This document shows, one piece after another, positions 42,621 through 51,260 of a stretch of 64,000 nt of DNA. The notes below the pieces were generated by a model. The model was not told the DNA's origin. It searched no databases and saw only the letters and a program-made list of their open reading frames with translations. How positions within the stretch are numbered: the first letter of the stretch is position 1; the number at the start of each line of letters is the position of its first letter. Source of the DNA: Algoriphagus marinus (GTDB taxonomy: Bacteria > Bacteroidota > Bacteroidia > Cytophagales > Cyclobacteriaceae); assembly GCF_001936475.1 (NCBI RefSeq), contig NZ_MSPQ01000001.1:434001-498000 (forward strand). The letters are read 5' to 3'. The translations under genes and the position numbers were made by a program.

Positions 42621-43700
42621 ATGAATTCCAGCATAGTAAGCATAGGACTTGCAAATCCAGGTTCTCCAATTGATCAAAGTGCCATTGCTGATTTTATGCA
42701 AGCAGCACATCAACTTGATGAAAATGAGGCAAGAAAGTTGAATTTTTTGTACAGAAAATCCGGAATTACTTCCCGATACAGCGTCTTAAAAGATTTTGAA
42801 AAAAGAAATTTCATGGATTATTCTTTTTTTCCAAAGTCTGAAAACCTAGAGCCATTTCCGGGTACCAAAACCAGAATGGAATTATTTCAGCATCATGCTG
42901 GATCACTTTGTGAGTCTGCGGTTAAGGATTGCCTGAAGGAAACCGACGTAAACTTTAAAGATATCACGCATTTAATTTTGGTGTCTTGTACAGGTATGGT
43001 TGCTCCTGGAATTGAATTGGAGTTGATGCAACGCTTGGAGATGTCAAATACTGTGGAACGCTATTGCATTCATTTCATGGGTTGTTACGCAGCATTTAGT
43101 GGGTTAAAGTTGGCGGATAAAATAGTAAGAGCAGAGGCTGACGCTAAAGTCCTACTGGTGTCAGTAGAGCTTTGTACAATCCATTTTCAAAAAGAATATA
43201 CTGAGGATAACCTGCTTGCCAACTCACTTTTCGCCGATGGAGCAGCTGCCGCATTGGTAGTCAATTCGGCTAAAGGATTAAAATTGAAGTCCTACCTGAG
43301 CCAAGTACTGTGGAAAGGAGAAAATGATATGGCATGGGGAATCGGTGATTTTGGGTTTGAGATGCGACTTAGCAAATATATTCCCGGACTGTTGGATGAA
43401 GGGATACAATCTTTGAAAGAGGTTTTTGAAAAGAAATTCAACTTGTCCACAATCAAGAATTTTGCAATTCACCCCGGTGGGAAGCAGATATTGCAAAAAG
43501 TCCAACAGGCATTTGGGATCTCCGAAGAGGAAAATCGTCATGCGCTTGAAGTTTTGAAGAACTTTGGGAACATGTCTTCAGCGACTATTTTATTTGTGCT
43601 CCAACGTTTTCTTCTTGATGATGAAGTGAGCGGTGATATTTTAGCTTTGGGATTTGGTCCTGGGTTAACACTTGAAACGCTACATCTGGAAAAATCATGA
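42621..43700 (+). CDS. Type III polyketide synthase (chalcone/alkylresorcinol synthase-like)
   Basis: 359 aa, the usual length. The full catalytic triad is visible: C155 (HFMGCYAAFSG), H284 (FAIHPGGKQI) and N317 (FGNMSSATI). The enzyme condenses malonyl units onto an acyl starter and makes pyrones, resorcinols or similar phenols without an acyl carrier protein. The starter and ring type cannot be told from motifs. It is translationally coupled to the methyltransferase (4-bp overlap), which probably methylates the product. The divergent UbiA and the FAD oxidoreductase complete the cluster. Confidence 0.93.
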   Translation: MNSSIVSIGLANPGSPIDQSAIADFMQAAHQLDENEARKLNFLYRKSGITSRYSVLKDFEKRNFMDYSFFPKSENLEPFPGTKTRMELFQHHAGSLCESAVKDCLKETDVNFKDITHLILVSCTGMVAPGIELELMQRLEMSNTVERYCIHFMGCYAAFSGLKLADKIVRAEADAKVLLVSVELCTIHFQKEYTEDNLLANSLFADGAAAALVVNSAKGLKLKSYLSQVLWKGENDMAWGIGDFGFEMRLSKYIPGLLDEGIQSLKEVFEKKFNLSTIKNFAIHPGGKQILQKVQQAFGISEEENRHALEVLKNFGNMSSATILFVLQRFLLDDEVSGDILALGFGPGLTLETLHLEKS

Positions 43701-44401
43701 GTAAGTTCTCCCAAAGAAGCGAGGAAAAGGAGTTGATGGACGATCTCGAATGTTCAGGGGAGGAATTGGTACAAACCTTAAAAGAATTAAAAACCATTAA
43801 TCGATGGCTAGGTGGAAATCATGTCACAACCAGTGGACTTGCGAAGTTTTTTGATTCCAATCCAAAGGATAAATATTTGATTGCGGATATCGGCTGTGGA
43901 GGGGGAGACATGATTCGGGTCATGCATGATTGGGCCAATAATCAGCTTTCACAGGTGAATTTTATAGGAATTGACGCAAATCCAAATATTATCAATGAAG
44001 CAAAATCTAGGCTCTTCGACCTAAAAAATGTAACTTTAGCAGTTCAAAACGTTTTTTCGGATGAATTTCTGAACCAAAAAGTAGATATCACTACTTGCAC
44101 GCTCTTTACACATCATTTTACAGATTCCGAATTGGTGGATCTTATTAATGCCTTGAAAGTCAAATCTAAAATTGGTTTAGTCATAAATGATTTGCATCGG
44201 CATCCCTTTGCTTATTACAGCATTAAATATTTGACTGCAGTTTTCAGTAAATCACCGATGGTGCAGAATGACGCGGCAGTTTCAGTATTAAGGGCATTTT
44301 CCAGAAATGATTGGGAGCGAATTTTACAACAAGCCGGAATAAATGATTTTGAATTGACTTGGCACTGGGCTTTCCGTTGGCAAGTGCTTATTAAATCCTA
44401 A
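43697..44401 (+). CDS. SAM-dependent methyltransferase of the type III PKS cluster
   Basis: 234 aa. SAM loop IADIGCGGGD at 62-71 and the second acidic motif FIGIDANPNI. The start overlaps the PKS stop by 4 bp (ATGA), so the two are made together. It most likely O- or C-methylates the polyketide product, by analogy with SrsB/other PKS-linked methyltransferases; the position is unknown. The N-terminus is rather long and charged. The mechanosensitive channel follows 25 bp later and may be cotranscribed by chance. Confidence 0.85.
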   Translation: MSKFSQRSEEKELMDDLECSGEELVQTLKELKTINRWLGGNHVTTSGLAKFFDSNPKDKYLIADIGCGGGDMIRVMHDWANNQLSQVNFIGIDANPNIINEAKSRLFDLKNVTLAVQNVFSDEFLNQKVDITTCTLFTHHFTDSELVDLINALKVKSKIGLVINDLHRHPFAYYSIKYLTAVFSKSPMVQNDAAVSVLRAFSRNDWERILQQAGINDFELTWHWAFRWQVLIKS

Positions 44402-44426
44402 TCAAAAAATCAAACAATTTACATTT

Positions 44427-45251
44427 ATGGAAATTTCTCAGGAAACTACAGATGCATTAATCAGACAGGGAATAGATTTAGCCTATCAGGTAGTCCCATC
44501 AATTATTTATGCAATACTTTTTTACCTTATCGGTAAATTCATAATCAAAAAAGTTTTAAAGGGTTTAAAAACCTTTCTTGAAAAAAGAGAGGATAGCCCT
44601 TCATTAAATGTATTCCTGTACTCTTTTTCAAAAGTCATTCTTTTTATAGTACTCTTTGTCGGAGTGGCGGCTATTATTGGAGTTCCGGTCACCTCGTTTT
44701 TAGCAATTTTTGGTGCTGCAGGTCTTGCGATTGGTCTTGCTTTGCAAGGCTCTCTTTCAAATTTTGCGGGAGGATTACTTATTTTAGCTTTCAAGCCATT
44801 TAAAGTTGGGGATGTTGTCACCGGTCAGGGTCATACTGGAAAGGTTTCCAAAATTCAAATCCTCTATACTCATTTGCTCACTTTTGATAATAAGGAAATT
44901 ATCATTCCGAATGGAAATTTGGCCAACTCCGATGTAATCAACATGAGTACTCAGGATACTCGCCGAGTTGATTATACAGTGGGGGTAGCTTATGGTACTA
45001 ATATCAAACAAGCAAGAGAGATTATTTTGGGGATTTTTGAAAAAGATGAACGAGCTCTAAAAGATCCTGCTCCTGTTGTCTTCCTGAATAATTTTGGGGA
45101 TAGTTCGTTGGATTTGGTAATTCGGGTCTGGACCAATGCGGAAAACCTCTGGCCATTGTATTTTGAAGGAATGGAAGCGATAAATAACGAGTTTGAAATA
45201 AATGGAATTGAAATTCCCTTTCCTCAGCGGGTTGTCCATCAAGGAAAATAA
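44427..45251 (+). CDS. Small-conductance mechanosensitive channel (MscS family)
   Basis: 274 aa, the size of E. coli MscS. Three membrane helices near the N-terminus (about 15-37, 65-87, 90-115), the third being the Gly/Ala-rich pore helix GAAGLAIGLALQGSLSNFAGG, then the beta domain with FKVGDVV and NGNLANSDVINM. It opens when membrane tension rises and releases solutes on hypo-osmotic shock. It follows the PKS operon by 25 bp with no terminator between, and is followed by a good terminator. Confidence 0.95.
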   Translation: MEISQETTDALIRQGIDLAYQVVPSIIYAILFYLIGKFIIKKVLKGLKTFLEKREDSPSLNVFLYSFSKVILFIVLFVGVAAIIGVPVTSFLAIFGAAGLAIGLALQGSLSNFAGGLLILAFKPFKVGDVVTGQGHTGKVSKIQILYTHLLTFDNKEIIIPNGNLANSDVINMSTQDTRRVDYTVGVAYGTNIKQAREIILGIFEKDERALKDPAPVVFLNNFGDSSLDLVIRVWTNAENLWPLYFEGMEAINNEFEINGIEIPFPQRVVHQGK

Positions 45252-45256
45252 AATGT

Positions 45257-45284
45257 AAAAGGCGATCATTTGATCGCCTTTTTT
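45257..45284. terminator. Bidirectional intrinsic terminator
   Basis: AAAAGGCGATC pairs with GATCGCCTTTT around a very small loop (45257-45281), then T to 45284. Shared by the MscS gene and the convergent nitroreductase. Confidence 0.9.
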
Positions 45285-45960
45285 AGTATTTGATAAGTAT
45301 GTCTTTTAATTCCTTTCTCTGGATATCCGGAACAAACGTTTCTTCTTTAGAATAACCAACTGGAACCAGTAAAAAGGGTTTTTCATTGGATGGTCTTTCT
45401 AATATTTGACTGAGAAAGTTCATTGGACTTGGGGTATGTGTCACAGCTACAAGACCGGCCTGATGAATTGCTGCAATTAAAAAACCACAGGCAATACCAA
45501 CAGATTCACTGACATAATAATGTTGGATCTTTTCACCATTTTCTAGCCCATAAGATTGCTTGAAGACCACAATAAGGTATGGGGCATCTTCCAAGAATGG
45601 CTTTTCCCAATTTGTGCCTAGTGGCTTAAGATCACTCTTCCAATTTTCTGGCATTCTGCTAGAATAGGAAATTTTTTCCTCCTCTTCTGCTGCCTCTCTA
45701 ATTTTTCGTTTGATTTCCGGATCAGATACCAAACAAAAAGTCCAAGGCTGTTTATGCGCACCAGATGGAGCAGTACTTGCCGTTAGGATAATATTTTCGA
45801 TTACTTCAAGTGGCACTGGTCTGCTGTCAAACTCACGAACAGTCCTTCGTGAATCCATCAGCTTATAGAAATCCTGGGAGCTTTGGATTAGCTCGGCTTC
45901 ACTTGGTTGGTTGCGCAGATATCTGATGTGTTCGAATCCTTCGATTAATTTTTTCTCCAT
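45283..45960 (-). CDS. Nitroreductase-fold protein, iodotyrosine deiodinase-like
   Basis: 225 aa. The FMN-binding nitroreductase fold shows SRRTVREFDSRPVPLEVIEN, APSGAHKQPW and HYYVSESVGIACGFLIAAIHQAG. The stretch EAAEEEEKISYSSRMPENW with PLGTNWEKPFL matches the iodotyrosine deiodinase (IYD) branch rather than NfsB or BluB, where this lid holds the halotyrosine. A bacterial homologue could dehalogenate halotyrosines or another substrate; this is inferred from motif pattern. Its start is just 5' of a strong terminator that ends the neighbouring lipoprotein gene. Confidence 0.8.
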   Translation of the reverse strand: MEKKLIEGFEHIRYLRNQPSEAELIQSSQDFYKLMDSRRTVREFDSRPVPLEVIENIILTASTAPSGAHKQPWTFCLVSDPEIKRKIREAAEEEEKISYSSRMPENWKSDLKPLGTNWEKPFLEDAPYLIVVFKQSYGLENGEKIQHYYVSESVGIACGFLIAAIHQAGLVAVTHTPSPMNFLSQILERPSNEKPFLLVPVGYSKEETFVPDIQRKELKDILIKY

Positions 45961-45992
45961 AAAAAAACGGCTATTCGTGAAAATAGCCGTTT
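45961..45992 (-). terminator. Intrinsic terminator of the lipoprotein gene at 46013
   Basis: AAACGGCTATT (45965-45975) pairs with AATAGCCGTTT around CGTGAA; on the minus strand the stem is followed by T7 (A7 at 45961-45967). It lies 21 bp past the lipoprotein stop and right at the nitroreductase start, so its T-run abuts that gene. Confidence 0.88.
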
Positions 45993-46012
45993 CAATTTAA
46001 TTTTCCTTGATT

Positions 46013-46846
46013 TTAATCTAAAGTGACTTCTTTTGAGCCTCCTGGGTAGATGATTGTCACGATTTTATCGCAAACCCCAGTTCCATAATCCACGGTCACT
46101 TCTACTCCTGTAAATAGAAATTGTAAGGTCCCGGCGCCTGGAACCCATACGCCAGTTTCCACACAGGTTTGCTTTATAATCAATGGATCAACTACAAGGG
46201 TGCTGTAATCGACTCCTGCTCTGCTTTTCCCAGTTGCCGTCCCGGTAATTGAGGCTTCATAACCTTCACCTCCCGGGTTAACTACTCGAACTTGGTTACT
46301 TGCCACGGTGACAAATGTATTATCAGGCCAAGTTATTTTTCCATTTTCTATTTTTACTGCCAGAGAAACAGTCCCTCCGATAAAATCAATCCCTGTATTG
46401 GTAATAGTTCGTATCCCTTCGATTTTTTTGTCATTGACGTGATAGCCATCGAAGGTAGTGATCACTTGTGCACCAGGGAAAAGGAGATTCCCAGAGTAAG
46501 AAAGTATGATTTTACCTTTTCTGGTGATACCGTTGCTACTGGTACAGCCCGCTCCAAAATCAATTGTTATTTTTTTTCCGGTCTCATCGAGATTTGCTGT
46601 CGCAGAGGCACAAATTTCAGTTAGTGAAACATCCTTGGTTATTCGTGCTCCCAATCCACTGTTATTAAGAGCTGTTAGAGTGATATTGTCCAGATCTTCA
46701 AATGCTTGAGTGATAAGATAATCATCATTTACAATGGTCAAATCAGGCTCTCTTAAAATCTCTTCAGAGTCAGAATTACAAGCAGAAAGGAAAAAAATTA
46801 GAAGCGACAATGCTCCAATTCCATAAGTAGTTAAAAGCTTTTTCAT
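46013..46846 (-). CDS. Putative lipoprotein, unknown function
   Basis: 277 aa with a lipoprotein signal ending at C23 (FFLSAC). The body is beta-rich with Gly- and Thr-rich strands (TITNTGIDFIGGTVSLAVKI, GAGTLQFLFTGVEVTVDYGT) and several cysteines (C81-like SLTEICASATA, GAGCTSSNG, KQTCVETG, GTGVCDKI) that may form disulfides. No known domain is recognised. Alone in its operon; start MKKLLTTYGIG fits. Surface or periplasmic structural role possible; nothing proves it. Confidence 0.7.
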   Translation of the reverse strand: MKKLLTTYGIGALSLLIFFLSACNSDSEEILREPDLTIVNDDYLITQAFEDLDNITLTALNNSGLGARITKDVSLTEICASATANLDETGKKITIDFGAGCTSSNGITRKGKIILSYSGNLLFPGAQVITTFDGYHVNDKKIEGIRTITNTGIDFIGGTVSLAVKIENGKITWPDNTFVTVASNQVRVVNPGGEGYEASITGTATGKSRAGVDYSTLVVDPLIIKQTCVETGVWVPGAGTLQFLFTGVEVTVDYGTGVCDKIVTIIYPGGSKEVTLD

Positions 46847-46886
46847 AGTTTAGATAGGTGTGTTTAAAAATCCTAAGTTAAAGATT

Positions 46887-47051
46887 TTAATCCTTTTTGA
46901 CTTTGGGAGCTTGCTCTTTCTTTTTGTTTCCCACGCATCCAATGTTTTGTGTCAACGAAATATCCCTTGGGAAAATGCCAAAGTCTTCAGTTAAGTCCCA
47001 ATCCTGAATCTCATCTAATTCAGGTTTTGGAGTTTTGTTTTCTTTTTTCAT
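46887..47051 (-). CDS. Small protein with DLTEDFGIFPRDISL motif, unknown function
   Basis: 54 aa from the ATG at 47051; the longer frame to 47123 has no better start. The sequence is MKKENKTPKPELDEIQDWDL at the start, then TEDFGIFPRDISLTQNIGCV and a Lys-rich end. I recall similar short proteins ending in a NIGC-type motif in this phylum, though I cannot name a family. It lies in the 318 bp between the lipoprotein and the MutS-like gene and has no clear promoter. Confidence 0.5.
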   Translation of the reverse strand: MKKENKTPKPELDEIQDWDLTEDFGIFPRDISLTQNIGCVGNKKKEQAPKVKKD

Positions 47052-47164
47052 TGTTTTGAAGCTATAGAATTTGAAACGAATAGTATGCCACAAAGATTTT
47101 AATCCTGCGTGATTTACTTCCACTCTTTTTTAATCTTGGCATAGATCAATTCCTATCTTTGAGC

Positions 47165-48928
47165 ATGAAGGAATTCGATTTTAAAAGGGAACAGCTAGCC
47201 GAGAAATTGGGTAAATTGAAAAGTAAAACTACAACACTCTCTTTTTTGAGAGTTCTTTCTTTTTTTGGAATAATAGGCTTTTTTATTTTAAGTCTTTCTG
47301 AAAGTCCAATTTGGTTTATTTTATTTTTTGGGACGGTAGCTTCTTTTGTCTATCTGATTTCTTCCTATAACCAGCTCAAAGATCAAGAGGCAATTTATTC
47401 CTCTTTGGAAAAAATGGATGGTAACAGACAATTGAGGAATTCCAGAAACTTGAAATCTTTTGATGCTGGTCTCGAATTTCAAAGTAAATCACATCCATTT
47501 TCAAATGATTTGGATCTTTTCGGAGATCATTCCCTATTTCAACTACTCAACCATACTGTATCTCAAGAGGGAAAGAACAAGCTAGCATCACTTCTAAATT
47601 CTGATTTTGATCTGAAAAAAGCCGCAGCATTTCGAGAAGCTATTGATGAGCTGTCGACCAAACCGGATTTTCTTCAGGCTATGGAAAGTATTGGGACGTC
47701 ATTTTATCGAGATGAAAAATCAATTCATTCTTGGATTAATTGGCTCAAGACAAATGAAGAGGAGAAATCATGGATCAAGTTTTTTGCAGTTCTTGGACCG
47801 ATAGGAGGGATAATATTGATGGTTCTCGCTAATCTAGGAATTATCCCGGCAGGTTTTTATGGGATATGGGTTTTAGTTGGAATGAGCTTTTTGGCGGTAG
47901 TATTTCGATCTTTAAAGAGAGCAGGGGATGAAATTCCTTCACGAAATCAGCTTAAAACTTATAGGTATTGGATGGTAGAACTGGAAAAACAGGAATTTCA
48001 AAGTGAGTTATTACAAAATGTTACGCCCGGTTTTTCTAACGGGAATTCTAAGCCTTCACTACTTTTAGAAGAGCTTGATCGATTGGGGTTATGGATTCAA
48101 AACCGGATTAACATTCTATATATTCCAATTAACCTTTTCTTTTGGACGGATCTTTTGCTTTACATAAGACTGATCAAATGGAAGAAAAATCACGGGAAAC
48201 TGGTATCAGAGTTTCCTGAGCAATTGGCATTCTGGGAAATGTTAATTTCGTTGGGAACATTTCAATATGAGCTTGGAGGAAAAGGGGAGATTATCACTAT
48301 AGAAAAAGGAATCAGAGGTTTGGAAATAGCTCACCCCTTACTTAAGCCTGAGATTGCAGTTTCGAATGATTTCAGTCAGGATTCTTCTACCAGTATAATC
48401 TTGCTAACTGGTTCGAATATGAGTGGCAAGACGACTTTCATGCGGACGCTTGGGATAAATTGTGTTCTGGTGAATCTCGGGTTGAGGCCATTTGCAGCGA
48501 AATTTGGATTTGGGAATTTCCAGCTCTATACCAGCATGCGGAATACCGATAATCTGGGAGAAAGCATCAGTTCATTCTATGCCGAATTGAGTCGAATCAA
48601 ATTGGTGATTGATAGGATTGAAGCAGGAGAAGAAATTTTTTTCCTTTTGGATGAAATCTTGAAAGGCACAAATACTGAAGATAGAATCGCCGGATCAGAA
48701 GCCTTGATCAGGCAGGTTGTGGATACAAAAGCTTTGGGAATAATTAGTACGCACGATATAGAATTGGCCGAATTAGAAAATCGGATTTCAAAAGTGAAAA
48801 ACTTCAGCTTCCACTCCGAGATCCATGATCAATCCATCGATTTTGATTACAAACTCAAGGAAGGCGCTTGCCCAAGTTTCAATGCACACAAGCTGATGGA
48901 ATTAATGGGAATCCGTTTTCAGAATTAG
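47165..48928 (+). CDS. MutS-related ATPase with membrane-anchored N-terminus
   Basis: 587 aa from ATG 47165 (a TTG two codons upstream is open). Only the C-terminal ATPase core of MutS is present: Walker A GSNMSGKT at 416-423, Walker B FFLLDE (492-497) and STHD after it. The N-terminal mismatch-recognition and connector domains are absent; instead there are two hydrophobic segments near residues 25-70 and two more at about 205-250. This is the MutS-like membrane family common in Bacteroidota. Its function is unknown; a role in mismatch repair is not supported by the domain set. Confidence 0.9.
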   Translation: MKEFDFKREQLAEKLGKLKSKTTTLSFLRVLSFFGIIGFFILSLSESPIWFILFFGTVASFVYLISSYNQLKDQEAIYSSLEKMDGNRQLRNSRNLKSFDAGLEFQSKSHPFSNDLDLFGDHSLFQLLNHTVSQEGKNKLASLLNSDFDLKKAAAFREAIDELSTKPDFLQAMESIGTSFYRDEKSIHSWINWLKTNEEEKSWIKFFAVLGPIGGIILMVLANLGIIPAGFYGIWVLVGMSFLAVVFRSLKRAGDEIPSRNQLKTYRYWMVELEKQEFQSELLQNVTPGFSNGNSKPSLLLEELDRLGLWIQNRINILYIPINLFFWTDLLLYIRLIKWKKNHGKLVSEFPEQLAFWEMLISLGTFQYELGGKGEIITIEKGIRGLEIAHPLLKPEIAVSNDFSQDSSTSIILLTGSNMSGKTTFMRTLGINCVLVNLGLRPFAAKFGFGNFQLYTSMRNTDNLGESISSFYAELSRIKLVIDRIEAGEEIFFLLDEILKGTNTEDRIAGSEALIRQVVDTKALGIISTHDIELAELENRISKVKNFSFHSEIHDQSIDFDYKLKEGACPSFNAHKLMELMGIRFQN

Positions 48929-48980
48929 CTTTGGTTTTTCCTTAGCTCAGATTGTCTTATTTTTGAAAAACAGTTAAGCA

Positions 48981-50120
48981 ATGCAAACAAATTCACCCAT
49001 TCTTGGAGTACTAGGTGGAGGTCAGCTAGGCCGGATGCTTATCCAATCTGCCATCAACTACAATCAAGATATCCACATTTTAGACCCCGATCCCAATGCG
49101 CCGTGTAAGGACTTGGCACAGGACTTTACTGTGGGTTCTCTTAAGGATTTTGACACGGTTTATGAATTTGGAAGTAAATGTGACGTCATTACTGTAGAGA
49201 TTGAAAGTGTTAATACAGAGGCGCTTAAAAAATTAGAGCAAGAGGGAAAGCGAGTTTATCCACAGCCTCACATTTTAAGACTGATACAAGACAAGCGAGC
49301 ACAAAAGGAATTCTATAGGACTAATGGAATTCCAACAGCAGAATTCATTTTAACTGCTGATAAAGCGGAAGTTATCCACAATGTGGGGTTTTTGCCAGCA
49401 GTTAATAAACTTGGTAAAGAAGGCTATGATGGACGCGGAGTTCAGGTTTTGCGTTCAGCAGCGGATTTGGGAAAAGCCTTTGATGCTCCTGGTTTATTGG
49501 AAAAGTTAATTGACTTTGATCGGGAAATCGCGGTGACAGTAGCACGGAATTCCAATGGAGATTTGGAAGTTTATCCAAGCGTAGAATGTGCTTTTCATCC
49601 AACAGCCAATTTGGTTGAGTTTCTTTTTGCACCGGCTGAAATCAGTAATGAAATAGCGGAGCGGGCGAGTGAAATAGCCAAGGCAGTTATTCTCAAACTG
49701 GATATGGTTGGGATTTTGGCTGTTGAAATGTTTGTGACGAAAGATGGGGAAGTTTTGGTGAATGAAATTGCCCCGAGACCTCACAATAGTGGTCATCATT
49801 CCATTGAGGCTAATTTCACTTCTCAATTTGAGCAGCATCTTCGTGCGGTGATGAACTGGCCGCTAGGTAATACTGAGTTGAGATGTCCTGCAGCAATGAT
49901 CAACTTGCTGGGCGAGGAGGGGTTTACGGGTCCTGTACTGGTCGAAGGAAAAGAAGAAGCATTGGCAGAAAAAGGAGTTTATATTCATCTGTATGGCAAG
50001 AAAATCACTAAGCCATTTCGAAAAATGGGCCATGTGACTTTGCTCGATGACAATGTGGATAACTTGAAGAAAAGGGCTCAAAGAATCAAAGAACTCATTA
50101 AAATCAAATCAACGATATGA
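48981..50120 (+). CDS. purK: 5-(carboxyamino)imidazole ribonucleotide synthase
   Basis: 379 aa ATP-grasp enzyme. N-terminal [14 protein letters not shown], the ATP-grasp loop region [16 protein letters not shown] and the metal/ATP motifs [18 protein letters not shown] are canonical PurK. It carboxylates aminoimidazole ribonucleotide with ATP and bicarbonate to N5-CAIR in purine biosynthesis, in the cytoplasm. The start [15 protein letters not shown] is right for the family. Overlaps purE by 4 bp, so they are one operon. Confidence 0.97.
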   Translation: MQTNSPILGVLGGGQLGRMLIQSAINYNQDIHILDPDPNAPCKDLAQDFTVGSLKDFDTVYEFGSKCDVITVEIESVNTEALKKLEQEGKRVYPQPHILRLIQDKRAQKEFYRTNGIPTAEFILTADKAEVIHNVGFLPAVNKLGKEGYDGRGVQVLRSAADLGKAFDAPGLLEKLIDFDREIAVTVARNSNGDLEVYPSVECAFHPTANLVEFLFAPAEISNEIAERASEIAKAVILKLDMVGILAVEMFVTKDGEVLVNEIAPRPHNSGHHSIEANFTSQFEQHLRAVMNWPLGNTELRCPAAMINLLGEEGFTGPVLVEGKEEALAEKGVYIHLYGKKITKPFRKMGHVTLLDDNVDNLKKRAQRIKELIKIKSTI

Positions 50121-50632
50121 ACCCACAGGTAGGTATAATCATGGGAAGTCAATCCGATCTTCCGATAATGGCAGAGGCCGCAGCATTTCTGGATGAATTG
50201 GGAGTTTCTTATGAATTAACAGTAGTCTCTGCGCATCGAACTCCTCAGCGGATGATTGATTATGCGGAATCAGCTCGCGAAAGAGGTCTGAAAGTCATTG
50301 TAGCAGGAGCAGGAGGAGCTGCACATTTACCTGGAATGGTGGCTTCGTTGACTAGTCTGCCAGTGGTAGGAGTGCCAATAAAAAGCTCTAACTCCATAGA
50401 TGGCTGGGATAGTATTTTGTCTATTCTTCAGATGCCAAGCGGTATTCCTGTAGCTACAGTGGCTCTTAATGGGGGTAAAAATGCTGGGATTCTAGCTGCT
50501 TCGATAGTTGGATCATTTGATGTCGAAGTGGGATCAAAGATGGATGCCTTCAAAAAAACCTTAAAGGAAAAAGTGGAGCAATCAGCTGCAGAAATAGAGT
50601 CAAAAGGGTGGAAAGAATTTTTAAAAAAATAG
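50117..50632 (+). CDS. purE: N5-carboxyaminoimidazole ribonucleotide mutase
   Basis: 171 aa. GSQSDLP, SAHRTP and [12 protein letters not shown] are the class I PurE active-site motifs. It rearranges N5-CAIR (made by PurK) to CAIR as an octameric enzyme, the next step of purine synthesis. The ATG overlaps the purK stop (ATGA). A small membrane ORF follows 7 bp later. Confidence 0.97.
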   Translation: MNPQVGIIMGSQSDLPIMAEAAAFLDELGVSYELTVVSAHRTPQRMIDYAESARERGLKVIVAGAGGAAHLPGMVASLTSLPVVGVPIKSSNSIDGWDSILSILQMPSGIPVATVALNGGKNAGILAASIVGSFDVEVGSKMDAFKKTLKEKVEQSAAEIESKGWKEFLKK

Positions 50633-50639
50633 TGCTTGG

Positions 50640-50789
50640 ATGATTAATTGGAAAAAACCTGTTCGTTTCAAGATTGGAGATGTTCCTTGGGAATTTCCTT
50701 TGAATGTCTTGATACTTTTAATCTTAATTACGATTATTCTAATGCTTGGAGGAGCTTATTTGGGATTTCAATTTGGATCTGGGGGTTAG
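50640..50789 (+). CDS. Small single-membrane-helix protein downstream of purE
   Basis: 49 aa, too short for usual gene calls: ATG at 50640, TAG at 50787-50789. After a charged start (MINWKKPVRFKIGDVPWEFP) there is one strong membrane helix (NVLILLILITIILMLGGAYL) and a Gly-rich end. It starts 7 bp after the purE stop, so translation from the same mRNA is likely. Its stop overlaps the convergent gene by 4 bp. A longer frame in another register (50648-50839) has no comparable structure. Function unknown. Confidence 0.5.
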   Translation: MINWKKPVRFKIGDVPWEFPLNVLILLILITIILMLGGAYLGFQFGSGG

Positions 50790-51250
50790 TTTTTAGTAAA
50801 AATCCCCCAACCATCATCTGTTTTTTCATTTGGATTTAGGCTTTTAATCCATTCAATAAAAAGTTTTCGGTATTCTTCTATAGAAGCCCGGAGTAATTCT
50901 AAATGTTCTTCTGCATGGGTTTCTTCCATCGCGAGCTGATAGGTCATCCCATTGAGGTTTTTTGCATGCACTTTTATAAAAACAGCTTTTTCCATTTTGG
51001 AAACAAAATCTGAGGTGGATTCTGCAGCTGCGAATTTGGAACTTATCAACATTGCGTCTTGGAGCATGATGCTTCCGTAGAGCTCTCTTCTAGCCTCATC
51101 CAAGCTCCCGACCAATGCTCTGGTCAGGGCTAGGATATCTTTGGCTTTTTTCATTAGGGGGTGTTTGTAGATTTTTTCGTGCTCTTTTCTGAAGCTACTT
51201 TCATCATCCTCATCCCAGGCATCCTCTTCTTCATCAAAATCATCCCACAT
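50786..51250 (-). CDS. Hypothetical helical protein with acidic N-terminus
   Basis: 154 aa from the ATG at 51250, where MWDDFDEEEDAWDEDDESS begins; the frame is open 33 codons further up but through the preceding gene's end. The N-terminus is highly acidic, the rest is all-helical (HEKIYKHPLMKKAKDILALT, DEARRELYGSIMLQDAMLIS). I recognise no family. Its start lies 10 bp after the DUF3127 stop, so the two are very likely one operon. This suggests a role linked to that putative ssDNA-binding protein, which remains inference. Confidence 0.65.
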   Translation of the reverse strand: MWDDFDEEEDAWDEDDESSFRKEHEKIYKHPLMKKAKDILALTRALVGSLDEARRELYGSIMLQDAMLISSKFAAAESTSDFVSKMEKAVFIKVHAKNLNGMTYQLAMEETHAEEHLELLRASIEEYRKLFIEWIKSLNPNEKTDDGWGIFTKN

Positions 51251-51260
51251 ACTAATTTTT

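Noticed and set aside
47165..48928. True MutS mismatch-repair gene
   Set aside because: The protein lacks the mismatch-recognition and connector domains and has membrane segments; only the ATPase core is MutS-like.
50648..50839. Plus-strand frame of 63 codons after purE
   Set aside because: The frame from 50640 gives a much better small membrane protein with a proper start directly after purE; this one has scattered Cys and Trp and no pattern.
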